This document shows positions 26,901 through 36,209 of a stretch of DNA of 64,000 bases, in pieces. The position numbers and the translations under genes were made by a program. This stretch comes from Asterias amurensis. Lineage: Eukaryota; Echinodermata; Asteroidea; Forcipulatida; Asteriidae. The notes beneath the pieces are model-generated. The model saw nothing but the letters and a program-made list of their open reading frames with translations, did not search any database and was not told the origin of the DNA. Location of the stretch: assembly GCF_032118995.1 (NCBI RefSeq), contig NC_092654.1, positions 15,367,784-15,431,783 on the forward strand, read 5' to 3'. How positions within the stretch are numbered: position 1 is the first letter of the stretch; every line of letters starts with the position of its first letter.

Positions 26901-29443
26901 CTTTTCACCTAGTACTAGAAATTGGTACATATGTGTGCCTCATATTCCCTTGTGAAGCATCAGGCTTTATACTGTATACAGATGGCAGTGTGTTACCTTT
27001 CATTATAATCTACCAACTGCAACTTATTCTATCTTCATGAACAGTGTGTTCATATACATGTATAAATGTTGCTATCTTTACCTTTCATTCCATATAATAT
27101 AGGCATACATAGCTTAATAAATGCACTATTCATGATACAGTGTTGTGATACTTTTCCCATGCATGATAGTATTGCCATTGGAAAAACCAGATAAATTGTG
27201 ATTTATTATACTAAAATGTCTATATTGTGCATGTTTTTACTGTACAAACATGTCATTGTACAAATTGTTGTTATGATAACAACAAGCAACTTAACATCCA
27301 TTCATCTGTTTGTACATGTATATTTTAACGTACTAAAAGGGTTTTCTTTCTTGGAACGAAGGAGGTTAATTCCTTCATGTTGTTGTCTACATTGGCGACA
27401 ACTTAAGTCACCCCCAGAGAGGCTCAAGTCTCACAGCTAAAATGTCTGATGGAAATGAGCCCATTAGAGTCAACCTTCAAGCAATCCCTCTTGTACGCCA
27501 CTAACCCTGCTTTCTAACAAAATGCTTTCTTCACAGGGACATATAAATTAGATTTCCAAACTTGATGCGCATTTCGTATCATACCCATTCAATAAGGAGG
27601 AACCTTTTGAGTTTTATTTTCATCCTCTTAAAGAGAATGAAGATATATTGTGAGAAAATTCTTTCCCGCCCCGGTCTAGAAAATTAAGATTTGATCCATT
27701 AGTGGGTATCCTTGGGCATGCTATAAAGGTCATTATGTTTACAATGTCAGGACGAATGAAGAAAAAAAAACCACCCAGTGCAATGGTTTAATCATTTGTG
27801 TGCATACATTGGAATTAGCCCCTCCGAGATGGGTGTAATTTGATTTACAGTGGTAATCTACTTTGGTGGAATTCATTACTGTATATAACTGTCGTATCCC
27901 ATTCATGTGTCACTCACAAACCAAGTACCATTTGTCTCCGTCCTTTGTGTTTGAGCTCTAGATTTAACCTTGGCCTGCCCCCTTTAATCAAGATGCCTCT
28001 GCTCCAGATTTGTTCTTACAATACAGGTCAATTAGTGGCATTAAGACGTATTTTGTAGGCCAGAATTACTTCTTTAACAAAAAGTGTAGCATTTCTGAGC
28101 TTAGACTTCTCAGTTTTATATTTCGAAAACACTACTTAGAATTTAAAGCTGGGACATTATTGGTAATTACTCAAAATAATTATTAGCATAAAACCTTACT
28201 TGGTAACGAGTAATGGAGAGCTGTTGTGAGTATAAAATATTGTGAGAAACGGCTCCCTCTGAAGTAACGTATAGTTTTCGAGAAGGAAGTAATTTTTCAT
28301 GAATTTGATTTCGAGACATCAGAATTAAATTTTGAAAGCACACAACTCCGTGTGACAAGGGTGTTTTTTCTTCCATTATTATCTCGCAACTTCGACCACC
28401 AATTGTGTTCAAATTTTCACAGGTTTGTTTTTTATGCATATGTTGAGATACACCAAATGAGAAGACTGGTCTTTGACAATTACCAATAGTGTCCACTGTC
28501 TTTAAATAACTGGGGAGCTTAAGGAGCACACTGAAAACTAAATTGTTTAAAACTGAATGTTTTCACTGAATGGTTAAACCTGCTTAAATTCAGTTAACAA
28601 TTTATGGTTAGCAACGTTTTTTAATATTTTGTATTTTAGATCAAATTTGATTTTTAAATTTCAATATTCGTTTTTATATGTATTACTTTTAGGTTAAATG
28701 TTTTATTTAAATTATTTCTACTCCTATCAATATAATTAAGTTAATTACATACAATTGTACCGGCTGCTTATAGCTTTTGACTAGTGCCATTGATCAGTGC
28801 CCTTGAGCTTGCCGACACGAATAAGGTGCTACAAAAGTGTTGGTGTTATTATGATTAAAGGCAGTGGACACTACTGGTAATTTCTGAAAATAATTATTAT
28901 CATAAAACCTTTCTTGATTACAAGTAGTGGGGAGAGGTTGATAGTATAAAACGTTGTGAGAAACGGCTCCCTCTGAAGTGCCATAGTTTTTGAGAAAGAA
29001 GTAATTTTCCACGAATTTGATTTCGAGACCTCAAGTTTAGAACTTGAGGTCTCGAAATCAACCATCTAACCGCACACAACTTCATGTAAGAAGGGTTATT
29101 TTTCTTTCATTGTTATCTCGCAACTTCGATGACCGATTGAGCTCAAATTTGGACAGGTTTGTTATTTTATGCATATGTTGAGCCACACCAACTGTGAAGG
29201 CTAGACTTTGACAATTACCAATAGTGTCCACTGCCTTTAAGAGATTATCTCCATCTTACCCCTGATACTTATTTTTCTAGAGCTCCAGTTCATTATTTAA
29301 TTGGATTTCATAATTTTTGTTTCAGGTTCCACCGTGACTTTTCTCCAGGAGTTGACCCTAGCTGGATGGTGACCTACATTCAGCATGGTAAATGGCTGAA
29401 CACCGAGGCCAGATGGCTACCCAAGGAGTGGACCAGAGATTAA
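17983..29443 (+). CDS. MAIP1: MAIP1, m-AAA protease-interacting protein 1, complete
   Basis: Five exons: 17983-18429, 19996-20067, 20691-20817, 24475-24634 and 29326-29443 (stop TAA 29441-29443); all GT-AG, phases 0, 0, 1, 2. The product has 307 residues (human 291). MAIP1 sits in the mitochondrial matrix, binds the m-AAA protease (AFG3L2) and helps deliver EMRE for assembly of the calcium uniporter. The first ~50 residues (MAASTGKIFFCKLLSEKSTQ, then LSRFSG and RYLSTSK) are basic and Ser/Thr-rich, a likely targeting presequence. The family core starts at PNPFKLIRNKIYFWMIRSYF, then DPDF.AEDFTEGAMQ; later blocks are DQLEGLMSRKLLDEVKETLK, VAVHYDESGGKFLNILMRFW and the end FHRDFSPGVDPSWMVTYIQH. 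Introns 3 and 4 are 3.7 and 4.7 kb of repeats. The stop codon sits in a transposon target site. Annotated from memory of the family. Confidence 0.93.
18595..18977. mobile_element. Family B MITE, TTAA-flanked, in MAIP1 intron 1
   Basis: TTAA at 18591-18594 and 18978-18981 bracket ends AGGAACATGTTGCCTTGGAT and ATCCAAGGCAACGTGTTCCT. The element folds on itself, with centre GGGAGTCAAAATTTTGACTC inside longer arms (GGTCGGCCATTTAT / ATAAATGGCCGACC). Non-coding. AGGAA next to TTAA matches the end rule of T2/Kolobok MITEs. Confidence 0.85.
19260..19470. repeat. Weak fold-back sequence
   Basis: GTCTCTCTGTGGCTACC (19321-19337) faces GGTAACCACAGAGAGAC (about 19397-19413), 16 of 17 paired. Outer boundaries are not visible. 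Looks like the inner arms of an old palindromic element. Confidence 0.5.
20243..20640 (-). mobile_element. SINE interrupted by a family D MITE
   Basis: Same SINE as at 2983: GATGATCTTCCTGTCAAGGG, GGGATATAAACTCCAAGC, GGGGATTCGAGCCCACAACC. The head is split: GCAAGTCCTTTA at 20488-20498, then after the MITE TGCAGTCTTTCCACTGGACC (20615-20634). Confidence 0.75.
20499..20614. mobile_element. Family D MITE nested in a SINE
   Basis: Ends GCCAATTTCACTAATC and GGTGAAATCAATGGC; interior GATTAATCCTAAGTTAGG and GGGACTTGTCCTAAGTCC are the shared words of family D (see 39589 and 48544). The exact target duplication is unclear (at most about 3 bp). Confidence 0.7.
20980..21272. other. MAIP1 intron 3, left part
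   Basis: Contains an AT microsatellite with a T tract (about 21016-21043), a CTTATGTCTTATGTCATATG mini-array (about 21092-21120) and GTGAAGAGCTATCATTGGCG, a word also in the fold-back at 58127. No exon. Confidence 0.5.
21273..21577. mobile_element. 305-bp element with 11-bp inverted ends
   Basis: TGTAGAAGAGC (21273-21283) and GCTCTTCTACA (21567-21577) are exact complements. The interior is non-coding, with several CAG/CTG-rich words. No clear TSD or family; moderate support because the ends are short. Confidence 0.5.
21688..22409. mobile_element. 722-bp element with ~200-bp inverted arms
   Basis: The left arm TAGCCTTGCTCAAGGCAGTC (about 21713-21732) and CGCATGCGGAGGCCGTCAGG (about 21884-21903) return inverted at 22369-22390 and 22254-22273. 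Arms are about 85% alike; the core between them carries a normal-looking spacer. The inner arm is rich in CG dinucleotides. Partial frames in it lack family features. Probably a large non-autonomous DNA transposon; family unknown. Confidence 0.75.
22440..22720 (+). mobile_element. SINE body with 'GCATCCTGTCCAGGGG' core
   Basis: AGGTTTGAATCCTGGCCTGG (B box), CTTGAGAAAGGCACTTGATC, then GATGGACTTGCATCCTGTCC and AGGGGAAATAG. That last core word is widespread in marine-invertebrate SINEs as I recall. The A box is missing, so it is 5' truncated. Confidence 0.55.
23009..23349 (+). mobile_element. Family A MITE, central hairpin collapsed
   Basis: TTAA at 23005-23008 and 23350-23353 flank AGACAGTGGACACTATTGG and AATAGTGTCCACTACTTT. 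The usual central palindrome (..GAGACCTCAAG / CTTGAGGTCTC..) keeps only its left half, making the copy about 40 bp shorter than others. Confidence 0.85.
23498..23805. mobile_element. ~308-bp element with degenerate TIRs
   Basis: TACAGTTAACCCTCATTACA faces TTATAACGGGAATTGACTGTA. Internal reiterations TTGGATCTTGTTACAACTTG (twice about 23656-23690) and TTGTAACAACGG / TTGTTATAACGG recur within it. Old, non-coding, family unknown. Confidence 0.5.
23901..24355. mobile_element. Fold-back element split by a second MITE
   Basis: Outer arms GAGTTGGTTCTGATAAAAAC and TTTTCAGAACCAACACT; inner arms GTTGACAACTCAAGTTTTGA / AATTTTAAGTTGTCAAC and GTCTTCAGGAG / CTCCTGAAGAC. The right arm is broken at 24038 by the element below and resumes at about 24322. 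Confidence 0.65.
24043..24320. mobile_element. 278-bp MITE with 30-bp TIRs
   Basis: AGTTATATATAAGAACTAGA plus GGG(T/C)GCACTGG at the left is mirrored by CCAGTGCGCC plus CTCTAGTTCTTATATATAACT at 24290-24320. TAAGTTGTCAAC (24027-24038) and TAAGGTTGTCAAC (24322-24334) flank it. The interior is CG-rich for this DNA (ACACGCGCGCC, GCACGCGCG). Confidence 0.8.
24660..25200. repeat. Repeat E interrupted by a family A MITE
   Basis: Left half GGGGGCAACAAAGGCAATTA ... CCTCAAAGGGTGCCC (to 24765); right half AAGAAGGCAATGCCTCGGTG ... AATAGGCCTG from about 25138. The split lets the empty site be read. Confidence 0.7.
24770..25133 (+). mobile_element. Family A MITE inside repeat E
   Basis: TTAA 24766-24769 and 25134-25137. 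Central palindrome AGACCTCAAGTTCTAAAC / TTGAGGTCTCG present. Ends AGACAGTGGACACTATTGGT and CAATAGTGTCCACTGCCT. Confidence 0.88.
25210..25625 (+). mobile_element. LINE 3' scrap split by a small MITE
   Basis: Before the MITE: AAAACTCTAATGGTGAGTG and CCAGTCTGTGATATTCC. After it, GGTGACAGAGCTTTCTCTCT translates as GDRAFSLAASELGKTLPP, the FS.AAP.LWN.LP motif of CR1/L2-type LINEs with several changes. Confidence 0.6.
25362..25504. mobile_element. 143-bp family D-like MITE in the LINE
   Basis: GGGACCGATTTTACAAAG and CTTTGTGAAATTGGCCCC are near-complementary ends. Inner words TATCACCTTAGTGATTTGTA and GATCAATCTTAGCTCTTTG resemble family D. Confidence 0.6.
25930..26840. repeat. GGCTN pentamer satellite with a 151-bp higher-order unit
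   Basis: About 0.9 kb built from GGCTT, GGCTC, GGCTA and CAGC words. Between about 26069 and 26560 a 151-bp unit repeats three times (GCTCAGCATTGCTAGGCTTT starts at 26110, 26261 and 26412), units almost identical; the flanks are more degenerate. Because the pentamer rarely makes a stop codon, long frames open in several registers on both strands (up to 171 codons, rich in Ala, Gly, Leu, Ser, Arg). I see no reason to call them genes. It lies in MAIP1 intron 4. The plus strand is strongly G+T over A, a compositional skew. Confidence 0.9.
26841..28141. other. MAIP1 intron 4, unassigned part
   Basis: No repeat that I recognise. 27340-27520 is less AT-rich (GAACGAAGGAGGTTAATTCC, GATGGAAATGAGCCCATTAG) but has no consistent exon. 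A polypurine run lies at about 27762-27770. Confidence 0.4.
28146..28501 (-). mobile_element. Family A MITE (minus orientation)
   Basis: Begins GCTGGGACATTATTGGTAAT after TTAA (28142-28145) and ends ACCAATAGTGTCCACTGTC before TTAA (28502-28505). The central hairpin is partly lost. Confidence 0.82.
28859..29236 (-). mobile_element. Family A MITE, full palindrome, 90 bp from last MAIP1 exon
   Basis: TTAA 28855-28858 and 29237-29240. Ends AGGCAGTGGACACTACTGG and CAATAGTGTCCACTGCCT. The centre TTTCGAGACCTCAAGTTTAG folds on AACTTGAGGTCTCGAAATC. Confidence 0.87.
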
Positions 29444-29462
29444 AGGGACCAGAGATTAAAGG
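29431..29462 (+). repeat. 16-bp tandem duplication across MAIP1 stop / MITE junction
   Basis: GACCAGAGATTAAAGG occurs at 29431-29446 and again, exactly, at 29447-29462. The first copy carries the codons for the last residues and the stop TAA; its last bases AGG are MITE end. Confidence 0.92.
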
Positions 29463-29780
29463 AACACGTTGCCTTGGATTGGTCTAGTTGATCTTTGAAA
29501 AGAGTTTGAAGCTGTCTGTTATGAAATGCAAATGGTTAGATAGATAATTTAAAAGTAGAATATTATATATTTCAAAATTGCACGGTTTTTCTTTCACATC
29601 ATGAAGAAACACTTGTGTTAGTAATAGAAAACCGGGCAATTTCGCGTGATACTTGTGTGGATCATTATATTCTACTTTCAAAATATCTTTCTAACCATAT
29701 GCATTTCAGTAAAAACGGTTTCAAACGCTTTTCAAAGACCAACTCGACTGATCCACACTGACCCAAATCAACGTGTTCCT
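29460..29780. mobile_element. Family B MITE inserted in the MAIP1 stop-codon TTAA
   Basis: Starts AGGAACACGTTGCCTTGGAT after TTAA (29456-29459) and ends CAACGTGTTCCT before TTAA (29781-29784). 321 bp; it lacks most of the central palindrome seen at 18595. It probably forms the start of the MAIP1 3' UTR. Confidence 0.85.
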
Positions 29781-29899
29781 TTAATGCTGCATGATGAGCT
29801 TGAGATGGTCATAGGTTGCTGCAGTCCACCACTTAGCTGTGTTTGTTCCTCAGTTTAAACACCTGCATTTACATTCAAATCTTTGCACCTCACTCCAGG

Positions 29900-30830
29900 C
29901 CCAATACTTCACAGCGGCAACAAAGGCGATTGCCTTCATGCCCCCTGGTCATTGCCTTGGTGCCCTTAAAATGCTCCAGTAGAAATTTACAATTTCCTCA
30001 TAGGGTGCCATTTACCAATAATAATAAATAATAATAATAATAATAAACAACGCTTATAAAGCGGCTTACATCCATGATTGGACCCCAAGGCGCTGTACAC
30101 ATTAAAAATAGCTGCAAACAAGAGCAAAAAAAAACCACGAGCATAAAAGATTTCTACAAATATAAACCACAAAATGGACCAGCCAATAGTTAAAACCACA
30201 AACCGCGAAATTTAAAAAGTTATGGAAAAGCACTACTATAAAAAGATTAGTTAAACTTACAATACTTTAAAAAGGAGTCCATATAGGAAATACACTTACA
30301 ATTATATCATATCAGGGGTCGATCCCGCAAAGAGTCAGGACCAGTCCCTTTAAAACTAGTCCCAAGAGATATTAAAATGTATGGCCAGTCCTAAAATTAA
30401 GATGAGTAACTTAATGTCCTAACTTGAAAAAAGACTAGCCCTAAACTCTCTAAGAATTCCACCCCCATGAGAAACAATGTACTTAGTCATTTAAAACAAC
30501 ACACCAAAACATTATAAAGATATGGCCAGTCCTAAAATTAAGATGAGTAACTTAATGTCCTAACTTGAAAAAAGACTAGCCCTAAACTCTCTAAGAATTC
30601 CACCCCCATGAGAAACAATGTACTTAGTCATTTAAAACAACACACCAAAACATTATAAAGATATGAAAATAACTCACAAAAGAAAGCAAGTTAAAGTTAC
30701 AAAAACAATTCATAACAAATGTCACTCAAGAGAAAAAACATGCATTATGAGTAGGCAATGTACTTAGTTAAAAGGAGGAAATGCCTTGGTGGCCTTGCCC
30801 CAGGTAGCAATCAGGCCCGTCACTCTATAT
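29900..30830. repeat. Repeat E interrupted by a ~750-bp insertion
   Basis: Left half GGCAACAAAGGCGATTGCCT ... CCTCATAGGGTGCCATTTACC (to about 30011); right half AGGAGGAAATGCCTTGGTGG ... AATCAGGCCCG from about 30772. The insert starts with an (AAT)n tail and CAACGCTTATAAAGCGGC ... CCCCAAGGCGCTGTACAC, which on the minus strand is a usual non-LTR 3' end (AGCGCCTTGGGG, then GCTTTATAAGCGTTG, then TTATT repeats). Confidence 0.6.
30381..30662. repeat. Perfect 141-bp tandem duplication
   Basis: The unit starts ATGGCCAGTCCTAAAATTAA at 30381 and again at 30522; I see no difference between the two copies. It lies within the insertion described above. Confidence 0.9.
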
Positions 30831-31059
30831 AAGATGATGTACAAATGAAATGTAAACTGACTTTGGCTGTACCATGTACAATGTTACCTGCTTAACTGAA
30901 AGATAACTATACAATTCTGTTTGACTCACTGGTAGTTACTTGATTGTCATGGGTATCATGATGAACTCTGCCAACAGGCAGACACAAAGGCAAAGTCAAG
31001 CAGTATTGGTTAAAACGAGGAGCAGGGGCTGCTTGGACTGGCATGGAAATTTGTTATAA

Positions 31060-31255
31060 GCAAAACTTGTTTAGGTGATCTTCCTGAACATTGGTGTAAC
31101 GTCTATGTTTATGAATTACACAAATCATTAAACTGTGATTCAGTAACAATGAGGAGACAATCTTATTCCAGTCATTAGGAAACCAGAGGCTAGCCTAGGT
31201 GATTCGAATCCACATCATTGTAATTGCAAGTCATGCAGTATAACCACTGATAACT
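31060..31255 (-). mobile_element. Decayed SINE
   Basis: GGTGATCTTCCTGAACATTG, AACTGTGATTCAGTAAC, GTGATTCGAATCCACATCAT and AATTGCAAGTCATGCAGTA are the SINE of 2983 with deletions. Confidence 0.6.
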
Positions 31256-32535
31256 GAAGGGAAATAGTACGTGTGTTTGCCCTGGCATTTACGTAAAATA
31301 ATTACTGAGAGTTTGGCTGACACAAGTGACTTATTGCTACCGCCCGTCCATAACTAACATAGCCATGGGACAATGCGTGTATAATTGCGAGATTGAAACA
31401 TGCACTTTTTGCATTACAACTCATCAATCAGAATGTCAAATATTTTCAAGTTTGTATGTGATCGAAAGTTATAAATTTTAAAATAGATTTTTGTCTGGCC
31501 ACTTCTTATACCACGAGCGCTTTAAGAGTATGATAAATATACTGTTATACAGCTGATCTTTCTGGAGTTTTTATAATGTGATGACATACTTTTATTGAGC
31601 TTCTTTTTATTTTTCATTTCTTACAAGGATTTTATTGTTTTTGTGTAATCATATTTTATATTGCAGTTTTGTTTAGTAAGTGAGGCTTTTTCTGTTTTAA
31701 TCCGTGAGAGGTTAATTTACCGATAATTAGAGATTGATGGTGTCTGTGCGCGAATACAGTGGCTAGGGATGCGGTCGGCATCCGCTGTTACCTCGCTCAA
31801 AATGGATAGATTTAACGATCCTTGCGAAAATACTGACATTTTGTTTGTTGCTGTTTTCTCAACAAGTACACACTTTTACTCAGCTTGAACCTTCACAGAG
31901 GACCTTGATTGTTTTACGTTGACGAAAAAACACTTTTACAATAACACTACCTTTAAATCCCCATTGGGCGGAGTATTAAAGGATTTGCAGGTTTGTAAGA
32001 TTGCCGAAGCTTTAAGTGCAAAATGTTTATCCTGGTAAGATATTCTGCCTTGAATCTGATTGCTGTTTAAAAGAATCATTAAAGACATAGTAGACACCAC
32101 GAATGGTATTTAATTGAATATATTCATTCTGAAAAGGTCACTGATGATAAAGTTCATACCAGTACCAATCCATAAGAAAGAATATAATTCGTCTAAATTG
32201 CTTTTCAATGAAGGATGCTTTTACCAGCATTTTAAAATTCCCGCAAATCACATTTGTTTTTGTTATAGCTTGACTCCCGCAATTAAAATAAGTCTAAAGT
32301 AAACGTGCACCCGTTTCGTTGTTTTCACTCAAACAAAGCATGGTTGATTTAATACAGGATGGAAGTAAGTTCGCTGTTCCATAATTCAAACAATTGTGTA
32401 GTACCCATACTTTGCATTCTTCTGAAGACGAACAGAAAGTACTGTCCGAAACGTCGATAGCACAATAGCTCTGTTTAGAGCAAGTAAGCCCACCCCTCCA
32501 AAAAATGATTAACACAAGTTGTACCCGCAAGAATG
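31256..32535. other. Gene-free stretch
   Basis: No credible exon. CCTGAAGACGAACAG-like and GTCCGAAACGTCGATAG words at 32410-32460 resemble a motif common at ends of retroposons. TTAAAGACATAGTAGACACC at about 32080 could be one end of another TTAA MITE; I do not see its partner. Confidence 0.4.
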
Positions 32536-32539
32536 TTAA

Positions 32540-32914
32540 AGGAACGTTACAGAATTGGTAAGAAACAAAAATCGTGAAGATCACAGATTAACATAAAACT
32601 TACATGGTCTAATGATGATGATAGTAGAAAACATCACTTGAAATATTTCTGTCTGAAATTTCATATTTAATGAGAAATAAACAATCTAATTTCGCGTTTG
32701 GAGTTTATCACTCAGTGAGCGTTTTATTCATTTTTATTTTGACATCAATGCAATACAAAAATGTGTAATCGGTTTTCACTATTCTCTCGTGACCCAGATG
32801 ACCGATCGATCCCAAACTTCTACAGGTTTGTCAGTTTATGTAAATGGTGGATTACATAAAGTGTTTAAACTGCCAGCAACTGTTTGTTAGCAAAAACAAT
32901 TCTGTAATGTTCCT
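32540..32914. mobile_element. Family H MITE, TTAA-flanked
   Basis: TTAA at 32536-32539 and 32915-32918; ends AGGAACGTTACAGAATTGGT and AACAATTCTGTAATGTTCCT. Interior non-palindromic apart from the ends (TGACCGATCGATCCCAAAC, ACTTCTACAGGTTTGTC). 375 bp, non-coding. Confidence 0.87.
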
Positions 32915-33490
32915 TTAATATTTACGTTGTACTTCCAATATTCACACCCTGCAAAGCTTCGAACACTACTTCACATAACAAATTGTATTATATCGATGAA
33001 TGAAATAAAGTTTCTTATTTTGAAATGTTGAGCGTAATGGAAGGACACTTCTTTTATTTTTTTAGTACAAGCGTAGATATTCCTTGCCTGTTTCAGAAAG
33101 TAAGGATAGGCTCAGCAATTGTCCTCTTCGCTTGTTTTTAGTCCAGGGTAGTTTCGATGGCAGTGTGCTCAATTTTCAAACCCACTTTTCAACAAGGATA
33201 TTTGCTAGCGTAATCAAAAACAAAACAAAACAACATACAAACAAAGAAAAAGAAATGGGGTATGGCTAGATATATATTAAAAACAAATTTTTAACTTTGA
33301 TTTCTTGCAGCTTTTATGTTGCGCAAAACAGATTGACTTTGTGTTTAAGTATGCTGCTTATTAATTGCTGACATTAACCAGGTAAAGAATTTTAAATTTT
33401 AATTGTTTCTTGGAGTATGTTTTTGCTCTATTTGGATGGTTTGTAATTGTTGCTTGCCATGTAGGCCTAGACCATTGGAAAATAATACCC

Positions 33491-33677
33491 GGGCACAATT
33501 TCATACTTGATGAAAACAAGATTACCAACCAAATTTCCATTGGTTGCATAGGCCCTTTTGCTTGTTGTTTGCTTATGCTTATCCTGAAAATCATTTGGAA
33601 CTTTGGTTGGTAATCCTGTTTTTATCAAGGCAAACATTTCATGCTATGCAAATTGCTGTGCTTAGCAGCTCTATGAA
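33491..33677. mobile_element. Family C MITE, one end lost
   Basis: GGGCACAATTTCATACTTGA, AAGATTACCAACCAAATTTC / TTTGGTTGGTAATCCTG fold; right end TGTGCTTAGCAGCTCTATGA. Compared with 40150 the left GAGCTGCTAAGCACA word is missing. Confidence 0.75.
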
Positions 33678-34294
33678 GGATTTCTAAATTCCCGAGACAT
33701 TTCGATTCCCGATAGATGGCAAGAAAAGAGGTGTTTTCTTTTACTGTGAAATTGCAATCGTTTGATTGTAGGTTTATTCTATTTTCGTACGTCTCGCGCA
33801 CATAACGAGTACACAGCGCCCTCATGATTGGAAAACAATGTATGGTATACAAGAACGAGTCCGTGTGACTAGGGAAGTATCATGCTTCTATTGTTGAACA
33901 GTCATTCGTGGAAAGAAAGTTATTATGATGTTAATGGATCTATACTGACATTTAATGATTTTTGTTTGCCTTGAATTTTTTGAGTTTCACTCTAAAAATT
34001 TAATCAAAATTTGTTTTACCTTCGGGAGCTAGATGCCTGGAGGGCAACAGTGATTTCGCTTCTTCCGTTGTCGACATCAGCAATAATATTCTGTAATATG
34101 TATGGTCTTTCTTTGTTCGGGTCTTATTGTGTTTTTCTGTTTGTAATTTGTATGTGAATTATGACAAATGAAAATGCCAATCACGATTTCTTTAATTTTG
34201 CATTAGGCCTACAATTCAATTTGATGCACAGCTTACTATGGGACATCAGTGGCAGTTCACAAACGTCGACTGCTAAGGTTGGGGACAATATTAA

Positions 34295-34672
34295 AGGAAC
34301 ACGTTGCCTTGGATCGGTCGAGTTGGTCTTTGAAAAGCGCTTGTAACCGTTTGTTATAGAATGCATATGATTAGAAAGATGTTGTAAAAGTATAGAATAC
34401 AATGATCCACACACATTTGCCTCGAAATTGCGTGGTTTTCCTTTTACTTTGCGAACTAACACGGTCGGCCATTTTTGGGAGTCAAAAATTTGACTCCCAT
34501 AAATGGCCGACCGTGTTTGAGGTAAAAGGAAAACCACGCAATTTCGAGTGATACTTGTGTGGATCATTATATTCTACTTTTAAAATATCTTTCTAATCAT
34601 ATTCATTTTATAACAAATGAATACAAACGCTTTTCAAAGACCAACTCGGCCGATCCAAGGCAACGTGTTCCA
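34295..34672. mobile_element. Family B MITE
   Basis: TTAA at 34291-34294 and 34673-34676. Centre GGAGTCAAAAATTTGACTCC with GGTCGGCCATT / AATGGCCGACC arms. 378 bp, very like the copy at 18595. Confidence 0.87.
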
Positions 34673-34774
34673 TTAAGCAAGTAGTGATCTGACACGTTGG
34701 GAAACTTGAAGATAATAACTACCGGTATTAATAGACGCCTTTACTTTATACCACATGTATACGGATGAGACAAT

Positions 34775-35440
34775 CATGTTTGTTGTTTATTTGTTTATCC
34801 GAGATGATCTTCCAGTCAAGAGAAATTTGCAAACACCCACAAGGATATAAACGCCAAGCTGGCAGCTAGCAGCCAATCTCTCTCGTATGAACATTCGTCT
34901 ATGAATATGAATTGCACATAATTGTTGTTCAAGACGACAATACGTATGCTATAGTTATGTCTTTGTGAAATCATCGGCTCGTTTGAAAGATTCGAACCAC
35001 AAACCTGTAATTGCAAGTCCTGCACTTTAAAGGCAGTGGACACTTTTGATAATTACTCAAAATAATTATTAAACATAAAACCTTACTTGGTAACGAGTAG
35101 TAGGGAGAGTTTGATGGTATAAAACATTGTGAGAAACGCGGGGCTCCCTCTGAAGTGACGTAGTCTTTGAGAAAGAAGTAATTTTCCACGAATTTGATTT
35201 CGAGACCTCAAGTTGAGAATTTGAGGTCTCGAAATCAAGCATCTGAAAGCACACAACTTCGTGTGACAAGGGTGTTTTTTTTCTTCATTATTATCTCGCA
35301 ACTTCGACGACCATTTGAGCTCAAATTTTCACAGGTTGTTGTTTTATGTATATGTTAAGATACACCAAGTGAGAAGACTAGTCTTTGACAATTACCAATA
35401 GTGTCCACTGCCTTTAACCATGTGGTACGTAATATGGACA
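34775..35440 (-). mobile_element. SINE interrupted by a family A MITE
   Basis: GAGATGATCTTCCAGTCAAG ... GATTCGAACCACAAACC ... GCAAGTCCTGCACTTTAA, then the MITE, then TTAACCATGTGGTACG, which is the CTAACCACTGGACCACGG part of the tRNA-like head. Confidence 0.75.
35031..35413 (-). mobile_element. Family A MITE nested in a SINE
   Basis: TTAA at 35027-35030 and 35414-35417. Ends AGGCAGTGGACACTTTTGAT and CCAATAGTGTCCACTGCCT. Full centre (GAGACCTCAAGTTGAG / AATTTGAGGTCTCG). Confidence 0.9.
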
Positions 35441-35794
35441 ATGTTGACAAAATGAATCATATGAATTGAAAACTACAGATCCATCAGTTAGTATTATTTC
35501 AACCCTATATTATACACAAGATGCGTGAAAAAGGTTCAATAAGTATTCCTCGTTTCCTTGCGGAGGATTTGCGGCTGGTTAGCTACAATGGTTTAAGGCA
35601 ATGTTATCATTATAACAGTCTCGGTACAGCCGATCGATCTTTGACGTTAATTCAAATTCTTAGCCTTGGTTAGCCTAATACTCCCACGCTTGACGTGATC
35701 CATGCTTGATCTGTGTAGTGCCAATGGCTACCCAACGATTTTTTTAGTTTCCCCTGGAGTCAAGAATTGAGGGAAAGTCTGATACTCAACTAGC

Positions 35795-36150
35795 TCCATG
35801 CTCAAAGGCTTGCGTCAACGACACACACTCTTAAGAAACTTTGCTTCGTTCGACGATAAAGTCACTTGGTAATTAAATAAGCCCATTGTAGATATATTAA
35901 TGTGAAATAATAAATCTTAAAAAAAGTAACCATTGCTCCTTGCTCCAAGCTCAAAGGCTTGCGTCGGTGTTTTTTATTACAATGTCAACGACACGCAATC
36001 TTAAGAAAATTTGCTTCGTTCAATACGAAGGAAAAGCGACTGTTGTAAGAGTCTTAAAGCACAATGGGCCTGGGTTATAACTAGTGGCATTGAAATCCCC
36101 ATTGAAGATCTATTAAAATAATGTAAAATAAGAAATCTTATTGCATGCGT
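35795..36150. repeat. Diverged tandem duplication, ~150 bp units
   Basis: CTCAAAGGCTTGCGTC, CAACGACACACACTCTTAAG, TTTGCTTCGTTC, CCATTGTAGATATATTAATG and AATAAATCTTA (35800-35922) recur in order at 35949-36141, the second unit carrying extra bases. Function unknown. Confidence 0.65.
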
Positions 36151-36209
36151 CGTAAATGAATCTCAGTGAAGAAGATTATATAGGATTACAGTTCGGGTGC
36201 ATCTCTTAA

